Positions 7,179 through 15,940 of a stretch of DNA of 64,000 nucleotides are shown piece by piece; the first letter of the stretch is position 1; every line of letters starts with the position of its first letter. Location of the stretch: the NCBI GenBank assembly GCA_019162745.1, contig JAFLLC010000029.1:62001-126000 (forward strand), in the 5' to 3' direction. Under the pieces are notes generated by a model that was not told where the DNA came from, ran no database searches, and was given only the letters and a program-made list of their open reading frames with translations. The position numbers and the translations under genes are program-made. Source of the DNA: Deltaproteobacteria bacterium. Lineage in GTDB: Bacteria > Desulfobacterota > Desulfuromonadia > Geobacterales > Pseudopelobacteraceae.

Positions 7179-8868
7179 TCCCCTGTATCACCCGCTGTTA
7201 GCCCCGGTACTGTTGATTGCCGTGATCCTGGCTGTTTACTACCCGGCCATGCTTAGCGGTATCCATCCCGTCGATGATCCCGGTATCATATCCCGCTATT
7301 CTACATCTCTTCCCTTGTCTCAGATTGTACTTCCCGGCAATAGTTATTATTATCGTCCGATCATAGAACTTTCTTTCTGGCTTGATAACCGTTTGTGGGG
7401 GATGGAAGCATCCGCAATGCACCTGGAAAATATCCTGCTGCATATCGCAAATACTCTGCTGATATTTTATTTGGCACGCAGGATTTCCAGTGTGGATGGC
7501 AGCCCGTTGATTCCGCTGCTGGCTGCACTGTTATTTGCTCTGCATCCGATAAATGTGGAAGCGGTAGCCTGGATTGCCGGGCGTACCGATCTACTGCTTG
7601 CCGTCTTTGTGCTTGCATCACTGATTTACTGGCTGCGCTGGCTTGCAACACCACGCTTGAAGGATATTACCGTTGCTCTGCTGCTGTTTGGCGCCGCCCT
7701 GCTAACAAAAGAAACGGCGCTTGCGTTTGGTGCTGTTATCGTTCTGTTTGTGATGTTCTGGCCTGGGACAGCTACGCTTCGTCAACGGATATCGGCTGCA
7801 GGCATAATGGTGCTGCCTGTTGCGCTGCTGGTCGTTATTACTCTTGTTTTTAAAAATGAGACCAGTGGGTTAGACAGGTTTCTGGCAGGTGCCAATCTCC
7901 ATATAGTGCAGGGTATCAGGGACGGAATGGTGGCCTTTGGTTTTTATGTAAAAAAACTGTTTGAGCCCTATCCCCTTAATTTTGCAATTTATCAGGTACA
8001 ACCTGCTTATGCCCTCGTCAGTCTGGCTCTTTTTCCGCTTTTATGGCTGCTGGTGCGGCGTCATCGCCTGGCAAGTATCTTTTTTATTTCGTCTCTGCTC
8101 TTTATTCTGCCGGCTGTTTTGGTTGCAGTTGCGCAGATTGCCTGGACCCCGCTAGCTGAACGATATCTCTACGTTCCATCTGCCTTTTTTATGGTTGGTC
8201 TATCAATTAGCGCTTCGAGTTTTTGCTGTAAACAAAAAAAAATACTGTACTCAACGGCACTCTGTCTTGCCGGGGTTTTTGCAGTAATAAGTTTCCAGAG
8301 AACCATGCTGTGGAATGATAAACTGGCCTTTTTTCAGGATGCAGTTGCCAAATCACCGGAGTTTGGTTCTGTATACCATTCATTAGGTGGTCAGTTGCTG
8401 CAAGCAGGGCAGGTTGGGCGTGCTGCGGAAGCGTTTGCAGCTGCTGATCGACTGAATAAGCGTGACTCAATGCGTACTCATATTAAAGCAGCCATTATGG
8501 GAACAAAAATAGCGAAAGGTGAGATGCTTGAGGCAAGAGGTTATTTCTTTAAGGTTTTTACTGAAAAGCAGGATGCTTCGGCGGATTTTCTTGAATTGCT
8601 GTATAAAGCTGACGGCGCTAGAATAGTAAACCTTACCGGTCAAGATAAAGCCCTTTTGGCGGAAGATCTGCTGGAAACACTTGGATTACTTTATCTGAAG
8701 AAACCGGACCCATTCTGGCTCTACCGAAGCGGACAGTTTGCGATGAATACCGGGGATAAAAATAGGGCTGCTGATTTCTTCCATAGAGCGCATAACGCTG
8801 CCCCGATGGATGCACATTATAAAGCTTCCGCCAAAACATATTATCTGAGGCTGGAATCCGGAAAATGA
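7156..8868 (+). CDS. Multi-pass membrane protein with TPR domain (TMTC-like)
   Basis: About 570 aa. I choose the TTG at 7156, nine bases after GGAGG, because the track start (7111) lies deep inside the ATPase gene. The first 370 residues form about ten membrane helices with the hallmark HPINVEAVAWIAGRTDLL of the TMTC/DUF1736 family, a GT-C-like fold that uses a polyprenyl-linked sugar donor. Residues about 380-570 are soluble and carry TPR-like helices (LGGQLLQAGQVGRAAEAFAA). It probably transfers a sugar to an exported protein or glycan outside the membrane. It overlaps the UbiA gene by ATGA. Confidence 0.8.
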   Translation: MRSWPSNNPLYHPLLAPVLLIAVILAVYYPAMLSGIHPVDDPGIISRYSTSLPLSQIVLPGNSYYYRPIIELSFWLDNRLWGMEASAMHLENILLHIANTLLIFYLARRISSVDGSPLIPLLAALLFALHPINVEAVAWIAGRTDLLLAVFVLASLIYWLRWLATPRLKDITVALLLFGAALLTKETALAFGAVIVLFVMFWPGTATLRQRISAAGIMVLPVALLVVITLVFKNETSGLDRFLAGANLHIVQGIRDGMVAFGFYVKKLFEPYPLNFAIYQVQPAYALVSLALFPLLWLLVRRHRLASIFFISSLLFILPAVLVAVAQIAWTPLAERYLYVPSAFFMVGLSISASSFCCKQKKILYSTALCLAGVFAVISFQRTMLWNDKLAFFQDAVAKSPEFGSVYHSLGGQLLQAGQVGRAAEAFAAADRLNKRDSMRTHIKAAIMGTKIAKGEMLEARGYFFKVFTEKQDASADFLELLYKADGARIVNLTGQDKALLAEDLLETLGLLYLKKPDPFWLYRSGQFAMNTGDKNRAADFFHRAHNAAPMDAHYKASAKTYYLRLESGK

Positions 8869-9704
8869 CAGCTTACCTGACCATGCTGCGGCCTACCCAG
8901 TGGCTGAAGAATTTGATGCTGTTCTTTCCTCCCTTTCTGGCCGGTCAGATGTTGTTGTCGGGAGTCTTTAGCAGAGGGGTGGTGCCATTTTGCGCCTTTT
9001 GCCTGGTCTCCAGTGCCGGATATGTCTTCAATGATCTGTTGGATCGTGACAGAGATGCACATCATCCTCGGAAGTGCTTGCGACCGATCCCTTCCGGTGC
9101 TGCCAGTTTGCTTGGCGCAAGCATACTCTCTGCCATTCTGCTGCTGAGCGGTCTGCTGCTGGCAGGTTTCATATCTTCCCGCTTTTTTTTGATGCTGGCC
9201 GGTTACGCCGCTATTACCGCCTCTTATTCCTTGCTTCTTAAAACCATACCAGTCGTTGATCTCTTCTGTATTTCTGCCGGTTTTTTGATCCGTCTTCAGG
9301 CTGGAGGTGAGTTGTTTCATGTGCCAATATCGCCGTGGCTGTTTTTAACTGTTTTTTTGTTGGCCATCTTTCTCGGTACTGGTAAACGTGTAAGTGAGTC
9401 ACACTCGTTGGGTACTATGGCCGGTGAACACCGCACAAGTCTGGCACACTATCCGCCCGGGTTTCTGGATGGCACTATGTATATGACCGGTGGGGCTGTA
9501 TTGCTTACCTATGCAATGTACACGTTGAATAGACATACGCTCATATACAGCGTTCCACTCTGTCTCTTTGGATTACTTCGTTATATGTTTCTGGTTAGCT
9601 CAGGGAAGGGTGGGGATCCGGCTGAATCACTGCTGAAGGATTTGATGCTGTTTGTTGTTGGGCTGTTGTGGGTGATGATGGTGGCCTGGAGCATCTACCC
9701 ATGA
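8865..9704 (+). CDS. UbiA-family polyprenyl-phosphate phosphoribosyltransferase-like protein
   Basis: A 279-aa membrane enzyme with about eight or nine helices. The first Asp-rich motif is NDLLDRDRDAHHPRK and is followed by RPIPSG, as in decaprenyl-phosphate 5-phosphoribosyltransferases. The start MLRPTQWLKNLMLFFPP is also typical of that branch. Such enzymes make a lipid-linked pentose donor in the inner membrane, which would suit the neighbouring GT-C-like protein. The second Asp motif is weaker, so the exact donor is uncertain. ATGA overlaps at both ends tie it to the operon. Confidence 0.8.
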   Translation: MTAYLTMLRPTQWLKNLMLFFPPFLAGQMLLSGVFSRGVVPFCAFCLVSSAGYVFNDLLDRDRDAHHPRKCLRPIPSGAASLLGASILSAILLLSGLLLAGFISSRFFLMLAGYAAITASYSLLLKTIPVVDLFCISAGFLIRLQAGGELFHVPISPWLFLTVFLLAIFLGTGKRVSESHSLGTMAGEHRTSLAHYPPGFLDGTMYMTGGAVLLTYAMYTLNRHTLIYSVPLCLFGLLRYMFLVSSGKGGDPAESLLKDLMLFVVGLLWVMMVAWSIYP

Positions 9705-10681
9705 AACGGGTGTTTATTATTCTTGTTAACTGGAACGGCTGGCAGGATACAATTGAATGTTTGGAAAGTCTGCTGCTCCTGGAATACCCCGATTTCCGGA
9801 TTGTTATCTGTGACAATGGTTCCGGCGATGATTCTTTGCAAAAGATTATACACTGGGCGGTTCGTCACGAAATAAGTTGTACTGAGTATCAGCGTAACGA
9901 GGCTGAGGCAGGCGGTTCACCGACTGCTGACCCACTGCTTACATTGATCCGCAACGACGAGAACCTGGGTTTTGCCGGTGGCAACAATGTTGGGCTGCGT
10001 TATGCGTTGGCACGCGGTGATGCTGAATATTGCTGGTTGTTGAACAATGATACGGTAGTGGAACCGGATGCCTTGAACCACCTGGTTATCAGAATGGAGA
10101 TGCAGCCGAACATCGGGATATGCGGCTCCACAATCCGGTTGTATCATAATCACAAGCGGGTTCAGGCGCTGGGCGGAGGCCACTATTGCCGTTGGATCGG
10201 TCTTCCCTGGCACTACGGTCGTTTTACTCCGTGGAGCAAAACGATTAATCAGAGGCGGGCCGAGGCGCGGATGAACTATGTTGAGGGCGCTTCGATGCTT
10301 GTATCACGGAAGTTTCTTACTGAGGTTGGTCTGCTTTGTGAGGACTATTTTCTCTACTTTGAAGAGGCTGACTGGGCGATCCGGGCTAAAGGTCGCTTCG
10401 TGTTGGGATATGCGTCTCAGAGCATTGTGTATCATAAGGTTGGCGGCAGTATCGGCACCAGCAGTAATCCGGCTAAAATGAGTTATACCAGCGACTATTA
10501 CAATATCAGGAACCGTCTTCTGTTTACCAGACGGTTCTATCCGGCGGCATTGCCGACTGTTTGGATGGTCATTGTCGGGGCTCTTCTGTTGCGTCTTTGC
10601 CTTGGTAAATGGGATAGGGTTGCGATGATCTTCCGGCTGCTGTTTAATAGAGATGACCAGCCTCACAGCGTAAAACCATGA
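9701..10681 (+). CDS. Glycosyltransferase family 2 (rhamnosyltransferase-like)
   Basis: A 326-aa enzyme starting at ATG 9701, inside the UbiA stop. The GT-A nucleotide-sugar fold is shown by VFIILVNWNGWQDTIECLESLL, ICDNGSGDDS, NDENLGFAGGNNVGLRYAL and LLNNDTVVEPDAL (the DxD region is NNDTV, typical of the WbbL group). EGASMLVSRKFLTEVGL and DYFLYFEEADWAIRAK complete the acceptor part. A C-terminal hydrophobic helix near residues 285-310 tethers it to the membrane. It likely adds rhamnose or a related deoxysugar to a lipid-linked oligosaccharide. Confidence 0.88.
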   Translation: MKRVFIILVNWNGWQDTIECLESLLLLEYPDFRIVICDNGSGDDSLQKIIHWAVRHEISCTEYQRNEAEAGGSPTADPLLTLIRNDENLGFAGGNNVGLRYALARGDAEYCWLLNNDTVVEPDALNHLVIRMEMQPNIGICGSTIRLYHNHKRVQALGGGHYCRWIGLPWHYGRFTPWSKTINQRRAEARMNYVEGASMLVSRKFLTEVGLLCEDYFLYFEEADWAIRAKGRFVLGYASQSIVYHKVGGSIGTSSNPAKMSYTSDYYNIRNRLLFTRRFYPAALPTVWMVIVGALLLRLCLGKWDRVAMIFRLLFNRDDQPHSVKP

Positions 10682-11391
10682 GCGGCAACGGCAGGATATC
10701 GGTTGTCACGGTGGTCAAGAATGGCGTTTCCCATCTTGAAGAGACAATCCTGAGCGTCATTGAGATGAAGACTACCACAGATATTGACTATCTAATCATA
10801 GATGGCGGTTCAACAGATGGTACGACAGACATCATCAGAAAATACTCCGATCAAATTTCATACTGGATCAGTGAACCGGACAGCGGAATTTATGATGCGA
10901 TGAACAAAGGATGGGCAGTTGCTGCGGAAAATAGTTTTATTCTGTTTCTCGGCGCCGGTGACAGAATCATCTCGCTTCCGGATACCACGAGTTTCCATAA
11001 AAATGATGTGGTGTATGGTGACGTCTTGCTGGGTGAGAAAACAGTTTTTAAATCCAGAGCGGACTTCCACCTGAATTTTTACAATTCGCTACATCATCAG
11101 GCGCTCTTGGTGAACAAGTCGTTTTATCCTTCTCCACCTTTCAACGGTTGTTACCGGATATACGCTGACTTTGATTTTAACCAGCGACTTAAAAAACTCG
11201 GGGCAAACTTTATCTATTCACCGGGTTTTATTGGATACGCCCACCCCGGTGGTGTTAGCGACCGTGGCTGTTTTTCAGAGTCATTAACTGTAATTTCAGC
11301 TAATTATGGCTTTATGTGGGCAACAGTGGCACTGTCAGGCTATTATGCAATGAAGCTATGCCCTGTTCTGAAACGATTTCGTCCCTTTTAG
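10678..11391 (+). CDS. Glycosyltransferase family 2
   Basis: A 237-aa GT-A enzyme: ISVVTVVKNGVSHLEETI, IDGGSTDGTTDII, ISEPDSGIYDAMNKGW and FLGAGD in place of the usual LNADD. Related enzymes add sugars during O-antigen or capsule assembly (WcaA/WbdN type). It overlaps the previous gene by ATGA. About 120 bases without a gene follow, and then the second VapBC pair, which breaks the run of overlapping genes. Confidence 0.85.
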   Translation: MSGNGRISVVTVVKNGVSHLEETILSVIEMKTTTDIDYLIIDGGSTDGTTDIIRKYSDQISYWISEPDSGIYDAMNKGWAVAAENSFILFLGAGDRIISLPDTTSFHKNDVVYGDVLLGEKTVFKSRADFHLNFYNSLHHQALLVNKSFYPSPPFNGCYRIYADFDFNQRLKKLGANFIYSPGFIGYAHPGGVSDRGCFSESLTVISANYGFMWATVALSGYYAMKLCPVLKRFRPF

Positions 11392-11449
11392 CAAGTCAGA
11401 GAAACATGTCGTTGCTATGGATAGCATCAGACGAACTCATAAGATGTTT

Positions 11450-11478
11450 TTGACAATAAAACTGATATGAGTCATGAT
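11450..11478 (+). promoter_or_regulatory. Candidate sigma-70 promoter of the second VapBC pair
   Basis: TTGACA at 11450-11455, 17-base spacer, CATGAT at 11473-11478, 35 bases before the antitoxin ATG. The -35 is perfect and the -10 matches at four of six positions. An inverted repeat follows at 11478-11494. Confidence 0.5.
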
Positions 11479-11494
11479 GATTCTCAATGAATCA
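11478..11494. promoter_or_regulatory. Candidate antitoxin operator
   Basis: Inverted repeat TGATTC-N5-GAATCA directly behind the -10 box of the VapBC promoter, where an RHH antitoxin would bind to repress its own operon. Confidence 0.45.
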
Positions 11495-11512
11495 GCGGGA
11501 GGTTAATATTAT

Positions 11513-11782
11513 ATGCGTCAGATGACTTTGAGAGATATACCTGAAGAAATAGAGATGGTTGTACGAAACGAGGCAAGCAAGAAAGGTGTTAGCCTTAACA
11601 AGGCGTTTCTTACACTGCTTCGCAAGGGCACACAGCAGGCAGTAGTTCAATCACCCGCTGTAAACAGGCAGCGTAAAAGCCGCTTTTTACGTTTTTGCGG
11701 CATCTGGTCTGAAGAAGATACTGTTGAATTTGACACGGTACTCTTGGAACAACGTAAAATAGATAACGAGGCGTGGCAATGA
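11513..11782 (+). CDS. Antitoxin, FitA/VapB-like ribbon-helix-helix
   Basis: An 89-aa protein whose first 45 residues (MRQMTLRDIPEEIEMVVRNE...) fit an RHH DNA-binding fold. The acidic, Trp-containing tail (FCGIWSEEDTVEFDTVL) is of the sort that threads into a PIN toxin. GGGAGGTTAATATT precedes the ATG. ATGA overlap with the PIN gene. It differs in sequence from the antitoxin at 5648, so this is a second module and not a duplication. Confidence 0.85.
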   Translation: MRQMTLRDIPEEIEMVVRNEASKKGVSLNKAFLTLLRKGTQQAVVQSPAVNRQRKSRFLRFCGIWSEEDTVEFDTVLLEQRKIDNEAWQ

Positions 11783-12171
11783 AGCGAATACTCCTTGATA
11801 CTTCGGCGTATTCGCATCTGATGCGTGGAAATAAGGATATTGCCAAATTGCTGGATGAAGCCGATGAAGTGTTTTTGCCTGCTATTGTTATTGGTGAATT
11901 GCTTGCCGGTTTTAAAAGTGGCTGCAGAGACCAACAGAATAAATCAGTTTTGCATGACTTTTTATCTGTAGAGAGTGTGGGGCTTCTTTGTATAGATGAT
12001 GAGACTGCAGAACGGTATTCAGTAATTCATGCGTACCTTAAAAAAAGTGGAACTCCCATACCCACTAACGATATATGGATCGCTGCAAGTGCCATGCAGC
12101 ATGGCTTGATATTAATTACATCGGATCAACACTTTTCAGTTTTACCTCAAATAGTATCTGAAATTATGTAA
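11779..12171 (+). CDS. vapC: PIN-domain ribonuclease toxin VapC
   Basis: A 130-aa PIN ribonuclease starting at ATG 11779, within the antitoxin stop. The four acidic positions are visible: Asp in RILLDTSAYS, Glu in VIGELLAGF, Asp in TNDIWIAASAM and Asp in ITSDQHF. The layout IGELLAGF...NDIWIAA is the classic VapC form. Likely a tRNA- or mRNA-cleaving growth inhibitor held by the upstream RHH antitoxin. It sits between a glycosyltransferase and the Wzm permease. Confidence 0.9.
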   Translation: MKRILLDTSAYSHLMRGNKDIAKLLDEADEVFLPAIVIGELLAGFKSGCRDQQNKSVLHDFLSVESVGLLCIDDETAERYSVIHAYLKKSGTPIPTNDIWIAASAMQHGLILITSDQHFSVLPQIVSEIM

Positions 12172-12223
12172 AAATAAGGTCCTTGTATGGCAGGCAGTTC
12201 TGTAAGAGGTTCAGAAAGAGAAC

Positions 12224-13063
12224 ATGATCAGAGATGAGATGGCACAACAGGAACTGCTGATCGAGCCGAACCGTCCGGTACTCCATTACTGGCGCGATGT
12301 CTGGCGATATCGGGAGCTGTTCTGGTTTCTTGTCTGGCGGGATATTCTCGTTCGTTACAAACAAACGGTGATTGGTGTTGCCTGGAGTGTTATCAGGCCG
12401 CTCGCAACCATGCTCGCCTTTACGGTAGTTTTTGGCCTATTGGCCAAACTGCCTTCCGAAGGAGTACCTTATCCGTTGCTGGTTTTTGCGGCGATGCTAC
12501 CTTGGAATTTTTGTGCCAATGCCCTTTCTGAAAGTTCCGGCTCGCTGATCGGTAACGCCAACCTGCTTACCAAGGTTTATTTCCCCCGTATTATCATTCC
12601 TGTCAGCAGTATTATTGTCAGTTTGATAGATTTTGCCATTTCCTTGATAATCATGGCGTGTATCATGATGTGGTATGGGTATCTGCCGGACTGGCGGATT
12701 GTTACAGTGCCGATCTTTCTAATGCTGGCTTTTTTACCCGTAGCCGGCGCAGGTCTCTGGTTTTCTGCCTTAAACGTCAAGTATCGTGATTTCCGGTATG
12801 TTGTTCCCTTTATGCTCCAGTTCGGCCTGTATGTCTCCCCGGTCGGCTTTGCCAGCAGTATTGTTCCGGAAAAGTGGCGTTTGTTGTATGCACTGAATCC
12901 GATGGTAGGGGTGATTGACGGTTTCAGGTGGGCCTTATTAAACGGTAGTGTTGAACTGCACTGGCTGGGAATAGTTCTTTCAACTGTTCTGTCTCTGCTG
13001 CTGCTGGTATCCGGGCTCTGGTTTTTTAGAAGGACAGAGCGTATACTTGCAGATGTTATATAG
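12224..13063 (+). CDS. wzm: O-antigen/capsule ABC exporter permease (Wzm-type)
   Basis: A 279-aa permease of the polysaccharide ABC-2 family with six membrane helices between residues 45 and 270. Family marks are WFLVWRDILVRYKQTVIGVAWSVIRPL at the N-terminus and the LNVKYRDFRYVVPFMLQFGLYVSPVGF region. It forms the channel for undecaprenyl-linked glycan together with the Wzt ATPase at 13900. The two partners are separated by the zeta-like toxin genes. An alternative start at the internal ATG of MAQQEL cannot be excluded. Confidence 0.92.
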   Translation: MIRDEMAQQELLIEPNRPVLHYWRDVWRYRELFWFLVWRDILVRYKQTVIGVAWSVIRPLATMLAFTVVFGLLAKLPSEGVPYPLLVFAAMLPWNFCANALSESSGSLIGNANLLTKVYFPRIIIPVSSIIVSLIDFAISLIIMACIMMWYGYLPDWRIVTVPIFLMLAFLPVAGAGLWFSALNVKYRDFRYVVPFMLQFGLYVSPVGFASSIVPEKWRLLYALNPMVGVIDGFRWALLNGSVELHWLGIVLSTVLSLLLLVSGLWFFRRTERILADVI

Positions 13064-13094
13064 TTTGCGTAATAATGCATGAAAAGGAGTTTAT

Positions 13095-13298
13095 ATGAAA
13101 AATACTTCTAAAATAAATAACACACCGTTGTCAGGATTGGATGAGACTGATCGAATGTTGGCAAAAATATCCAATGACTTTAAGAAAGTCTTGCGTGTAA
13201 AAGCTTTAGTTGGGAAAAAAACATTGAAGCTCGCACTGCAAAATGAAATGAACCATGTGCATGAAAACATGGAGCGACTCATACATGGAAAAGCCTAA
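13095..13298 (+). CDS. Small protein, putative antitoxin of the zeta-like kinase
   Basis: A 67-aa charged helical protein (MKNTSKINNTPLSGLDETDR...) with AAAAGGAGTTTAT before the ATG. The last 14 bases overlap the next gene. I do not recognise the family. The role is inferred from gene order: short genes in front of zeta-type kinases usually encode the antitoxin. No DNA-binding motif is evident. Confidence 0.6.
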   Translation: MKNTSKINNTPLSGLDETDRMLAKISNDFKKVLRVKALVGKKTLKLALQNEMNHVHENMERLIHGKA

Positions 13299-13896
13299 GT
13301 TGCTTATTATAGCCGGGCCTAATGGTTCCGGCAAAACGACATTTACAAAATTGTTATTGGGCCACTATTGGTCTGCAGATTGTCTATTCATTAATCCTGA
13401 TGAAATTGCACAAAACGAATTTGGTGATTGGAATTCGCAAGAATCAGTAATTAAAGCGGCTAATAGGGCTAAGGAACTACGCGAGCAATGCCTGTTTGAC
13501 AAGAAAAGTATGGTTGTAGAGACCGTTCTCTCAACAGAAGAGAAAATAATATTTATTCGTAGAGCAAAAGAGGCTGGTTTTTTTGTAAGAGTCTTTTTTA
13601 TTGGTACGGACAGCCCCGAAATAAATGCTTCCCGTGTTGTACGCAGAGTTATGGAAGGTGGACACGAAGTTCCTATTAACAAAATCATTAAAAGATATTT
13701 CAGCTCAATGCAGATGTGTGTATATGCTGCTGCACTTGCCGACAGGCTGTATGTAAATGATAACTCGGTTGACGGTTTGCCACCAGAACTGATCTTTAGA
13801 ACCCGTGATGGTAGGCTCTATAAGAAGTATCCTGGGATTTCAAAGCACGATTGGGCAATAGAAATTTTCAAGCAGTTGCGTGGACGTAGGGTTTAA
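13285..13896 (+). CDS. Zeta-toxin-like P-loop kinase
   Basis: A 203-aa protein starting at ATG 13285. Walker A is LIIAGPNGSGKTTFTK, followed by FINPDEIAQ and SMVVETVLS, the pattern of zeta-toxin / AAA_33 kinases. Zeta toxins phosphorylate UDP-GlcNAc or related nucleotide sugars and stop cell-wall synthesis. Whether this chromosomal relative does so is unknown, but placement between wzm and wzt of a glycan exporter is suggestive. The pair is AT-richer than its flanks, which indicates insertion into a formerly contiguous operon. Confidence 0.75.
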   Translation: MEKPKLLIIAGPNGSGKTTFTKLLLGHYWSADCLFINPDEIAQNEFGDWNSQESVIKAANRAKELREQCLFDKKSMVVETVLSTEEKIIFIRRAKEAGFFVRVFFIGTDSPEINASRVVRRVMEGGHEVPINKIIKRYFSSMQMCVYAAALADRLYVNDNSVDGLPPELIFRTRDGRLYKKYPGISKHDWAIEIFKQLRGRRV

Positions 13897-13899
13897 TAA

Positions 13900-15168
13900 A
13901 TGTCCACCGTCATCACAGTCCAAAACCTTGGCAAAAAATACACCATCTCTCACCAACAGCGCGAGGAGTATTCTTCTCTGCGTGATGTCATCACCAACAG
14001 TGCTTTTTCATTAGGAAGAAAGTTAATTCGCCCTTTCAGAAGTTCCCTTGAACCATTGCCACTTGCCCCTGCCTCCGAAGACTTCTGGGCACTTAAAGAT
14101 GTCAACTTTGAAGTGAAACAAGGTGACCGGATCGGTATCATTGGCAGAAATGGTGCTGGAAAGTCTACGCTCCTCAAGACCCTGAGCCGAATCACTGAAC
14201 CAACAACCGGCAGCATCAGGATCAAGGGGAGAGTGGCAAGTCTGCTGGAGGTGGGCACCGGTTTTCATCCGGAATTGACCGGCCGGGAAAATATTTTTCT
14301 GAACGGTGCTATCTTGGGAATGAGGCGGGAGGAGATCAGGAGGAAGTTTGATGAGATCGTTGATTTTGCCGAGATTGAACGGTTTCTCGACACACCGGTA
14401 AAACATTATTCATCCGGCATGTACGTCCGGTTGGCTTTTGCTGTGGCGGCTCATCTGGAACCGGAGATTCTGATTGTCGATGAAGTTCTGGCGGTGGGCG
14501 ACGCACAATTTCAGAGAAAATGCCTCGGAAAAATGGAAGAGGTCGGACAGGAAGGACGCACGTTGCTTTTTGTGAGTCATCAACTTGGTGCCATACAAAA
14601 AATATGCACCCACTGTTTCCTGCTGGGAGATGGTACCGTCCAACGCTCGGGAAAAACGAGCGAGGTGGTTGAGGAATACCTGAGCGGATGCCGGCCGGGC
14701 ACGGCACTGGCTTCGGTCCGCAAAGGGACCGGCACAGTCACTTTCGCGGATTTCCATGTCGGAGAGATCGATGGTAAGTTGAAAGAGCAGTTCTTTATGG
14801 GCGATACGATCTATGTGTACTTTTCGCTGGCCGGCCGGGAATCTCTGGCCACTATTGACGTGAGTCTGGAACTGCGTGATGTTTATGGAGATTCTGTTGC
14901 ACACATATCAAACGAAGATGATGGGGCTGTTATATCCTGTAAGGGTGAAATGCGGAGTGATTTCTGTGTAGCTATCCCTGAATGTAGCCTTGCGCCAAAG
15001 AACTACTTCATTTCATTATGGGCCGGCAAGCTTGATGAAACGTATGATCACCTGATTGATTGTATTGAGATTACGGTGTTGCAAGGGGGGATACTGAGTC
15101 GGAAAAATCCGTATCCTGAACATATGAAATGCTATGTACCCTCACGGTGGTCTGAAGTTAATGGCTGA
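13900..15168 (+). CDS. wzt: O-antigen/capsule ABC exporter ATPase with C-terminal glycan-recognition domain (Wzt-type)
   Basis: A 422-aa ATPase. The N-terminal 240 residues hold Walker A IGRNGAGKSTLLK, signature KHYSSGMYVRLAFA and Walker B ILIVDEVLAVGD. Residues about 255-420 are a beta-rich extension of the kind that in E. coli O8/O9a Wzt binds the capped end of the chain. That implies chain-end modification (for example methylation) before export, and several methyltransferases follow downstream. It starts four bases after the zeta-like gene and overlaps the next glycosyltransferase. Confidence 0.92.
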   Translation: MSTVITVQNLGKKYTISHQQREEYSSLRDVITNSAFSLGRKLIRPFRSSLEPLPLAPASEDFWALKDVNFEVKQGDRIGIIGRNGAGKSTLLKTLSRITEPTTGSIRIKGRVASLLEVGTGFHPELTGRENIFLNGAILGMRREEIRRKFDEIVDFAEIERFLDTPVKHYSSGMYVRLAFAVAAHLEPEILIVDEVLAVGDAQFQRKCLGKMEEVGQEGRTLLFVSHQLGAIQKICTHCFLLGDGTVQRSGKTSEVVEEYLSGCRPGTALASVRKGTGTVTFADFHVGEIDGKLKEQFFMGDTIYVYFSLAGRESLATIDVSLELRDVYGDSVAHISNEDDGAVISCKGEMRSDFCVAIPECSLAPKNYFISLWAGKLDETYDHLIDCIEITVLQGGILSRKNPYPEHMKCYVPSRWSEVNG

Positions 15169-15940
15169 CAGTACAATAAAAATATCTGCGGTGTTATGCA
15201 CGATTAACGAGGATCATTATCTTGAAGAGTGCATGCGCTCACTGGCATGGGCTGATGAAATCATTCTGTGTGATATGGGTTCTACAGACCGTACCGTTGA
15301 AATAGCTCAAAATTATGGATGTACTATTTACAAAGTAGATAGGGTGCCGTATGTCGAATTGCTGCGTAAAAAGGCAATTGGCTTTTGTAATAACGACTTG
15401 ATATGTTTTGTAGATCCTGATTTTATCCTTCCGGATGGTTTTGCCGATATTGTTCAACGGGAGTTTTTGCATTGCCAGGACATTGCCTGTCTGTACATGG
15501 CATATGTAAACCATTATAAAAATAGGCCAATTCGGCATGGTAGGTGGGGTACGGTAGGGTATTATCCAATCCTTTTTCATAAAGAAATGATAAAAATACT
15601 TCCTGTTCTGCACGGAGGATTTGAAATCACCGGTGGGATACAACGTTTTCTTCCCCAAGATATATATATTCGACATATGTGGGTACGAGATGAAGAACAC
15701 TTCTACCAAAAGCATACAAGGTACCTTTGTCACGAGGGAGAAAGAAGAGTGGCTCTTGGCTGGAAACCGTCACTCCTGAGACAGTTTAAGTCCGTGCTGA
15801 AGCTGCTTAAGGTGTATATAACTGATGGATATAGGGATGGTACCATCGGTTTTGACTTGATGAAAAAATCAATCTGGTACGAACTTATTGCTGAACAAAA
15901 GCTCAAAGAAAGCTATATAACTCACTGTAAAACCTTATGA
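15161..15940 (+). CDS. Glycosyltransferase family 2
   Basis: A 259-aa GT-A enzyme starting at ATG 15161, which overlaps the wzt stop. Motifs: ISAVLCTINEDHYLEECMRSL, ILCDMGSTDRTVEIA and the metal-binding region FVDPDFILPDG. The form resembles the WaaE/KdtX group of LPS-type glucosyltransferases. The sequence is more AT-rich than the exporter genes. It is linked by ATGA to the next glycosyltransferase. Donor and acceptor cannot be told. Confidence 0.82.
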   Translation: MADSTIKISAVLCTINEDHYLEECMRSLAWADEIILCDMGSTDRTVEIAQNYGCTIYKVDRVPYVELLRKKAIGFCNNDLICFVDPDFILPDGFADIVQREFLHCQDIACLYMAYVNHYKNRPIRHGRWGTVGYYPILFHKEMIKILPVLHGGFEITGGIQRFLPQDIYIRHMWVRDEEHFYQKHTRYLCHEGERRVALGWKPSLLRQFKSVLKLLKVYITDGYRDGTIGFDLMKKSIWYELIAEQKLKESYITHCKTL

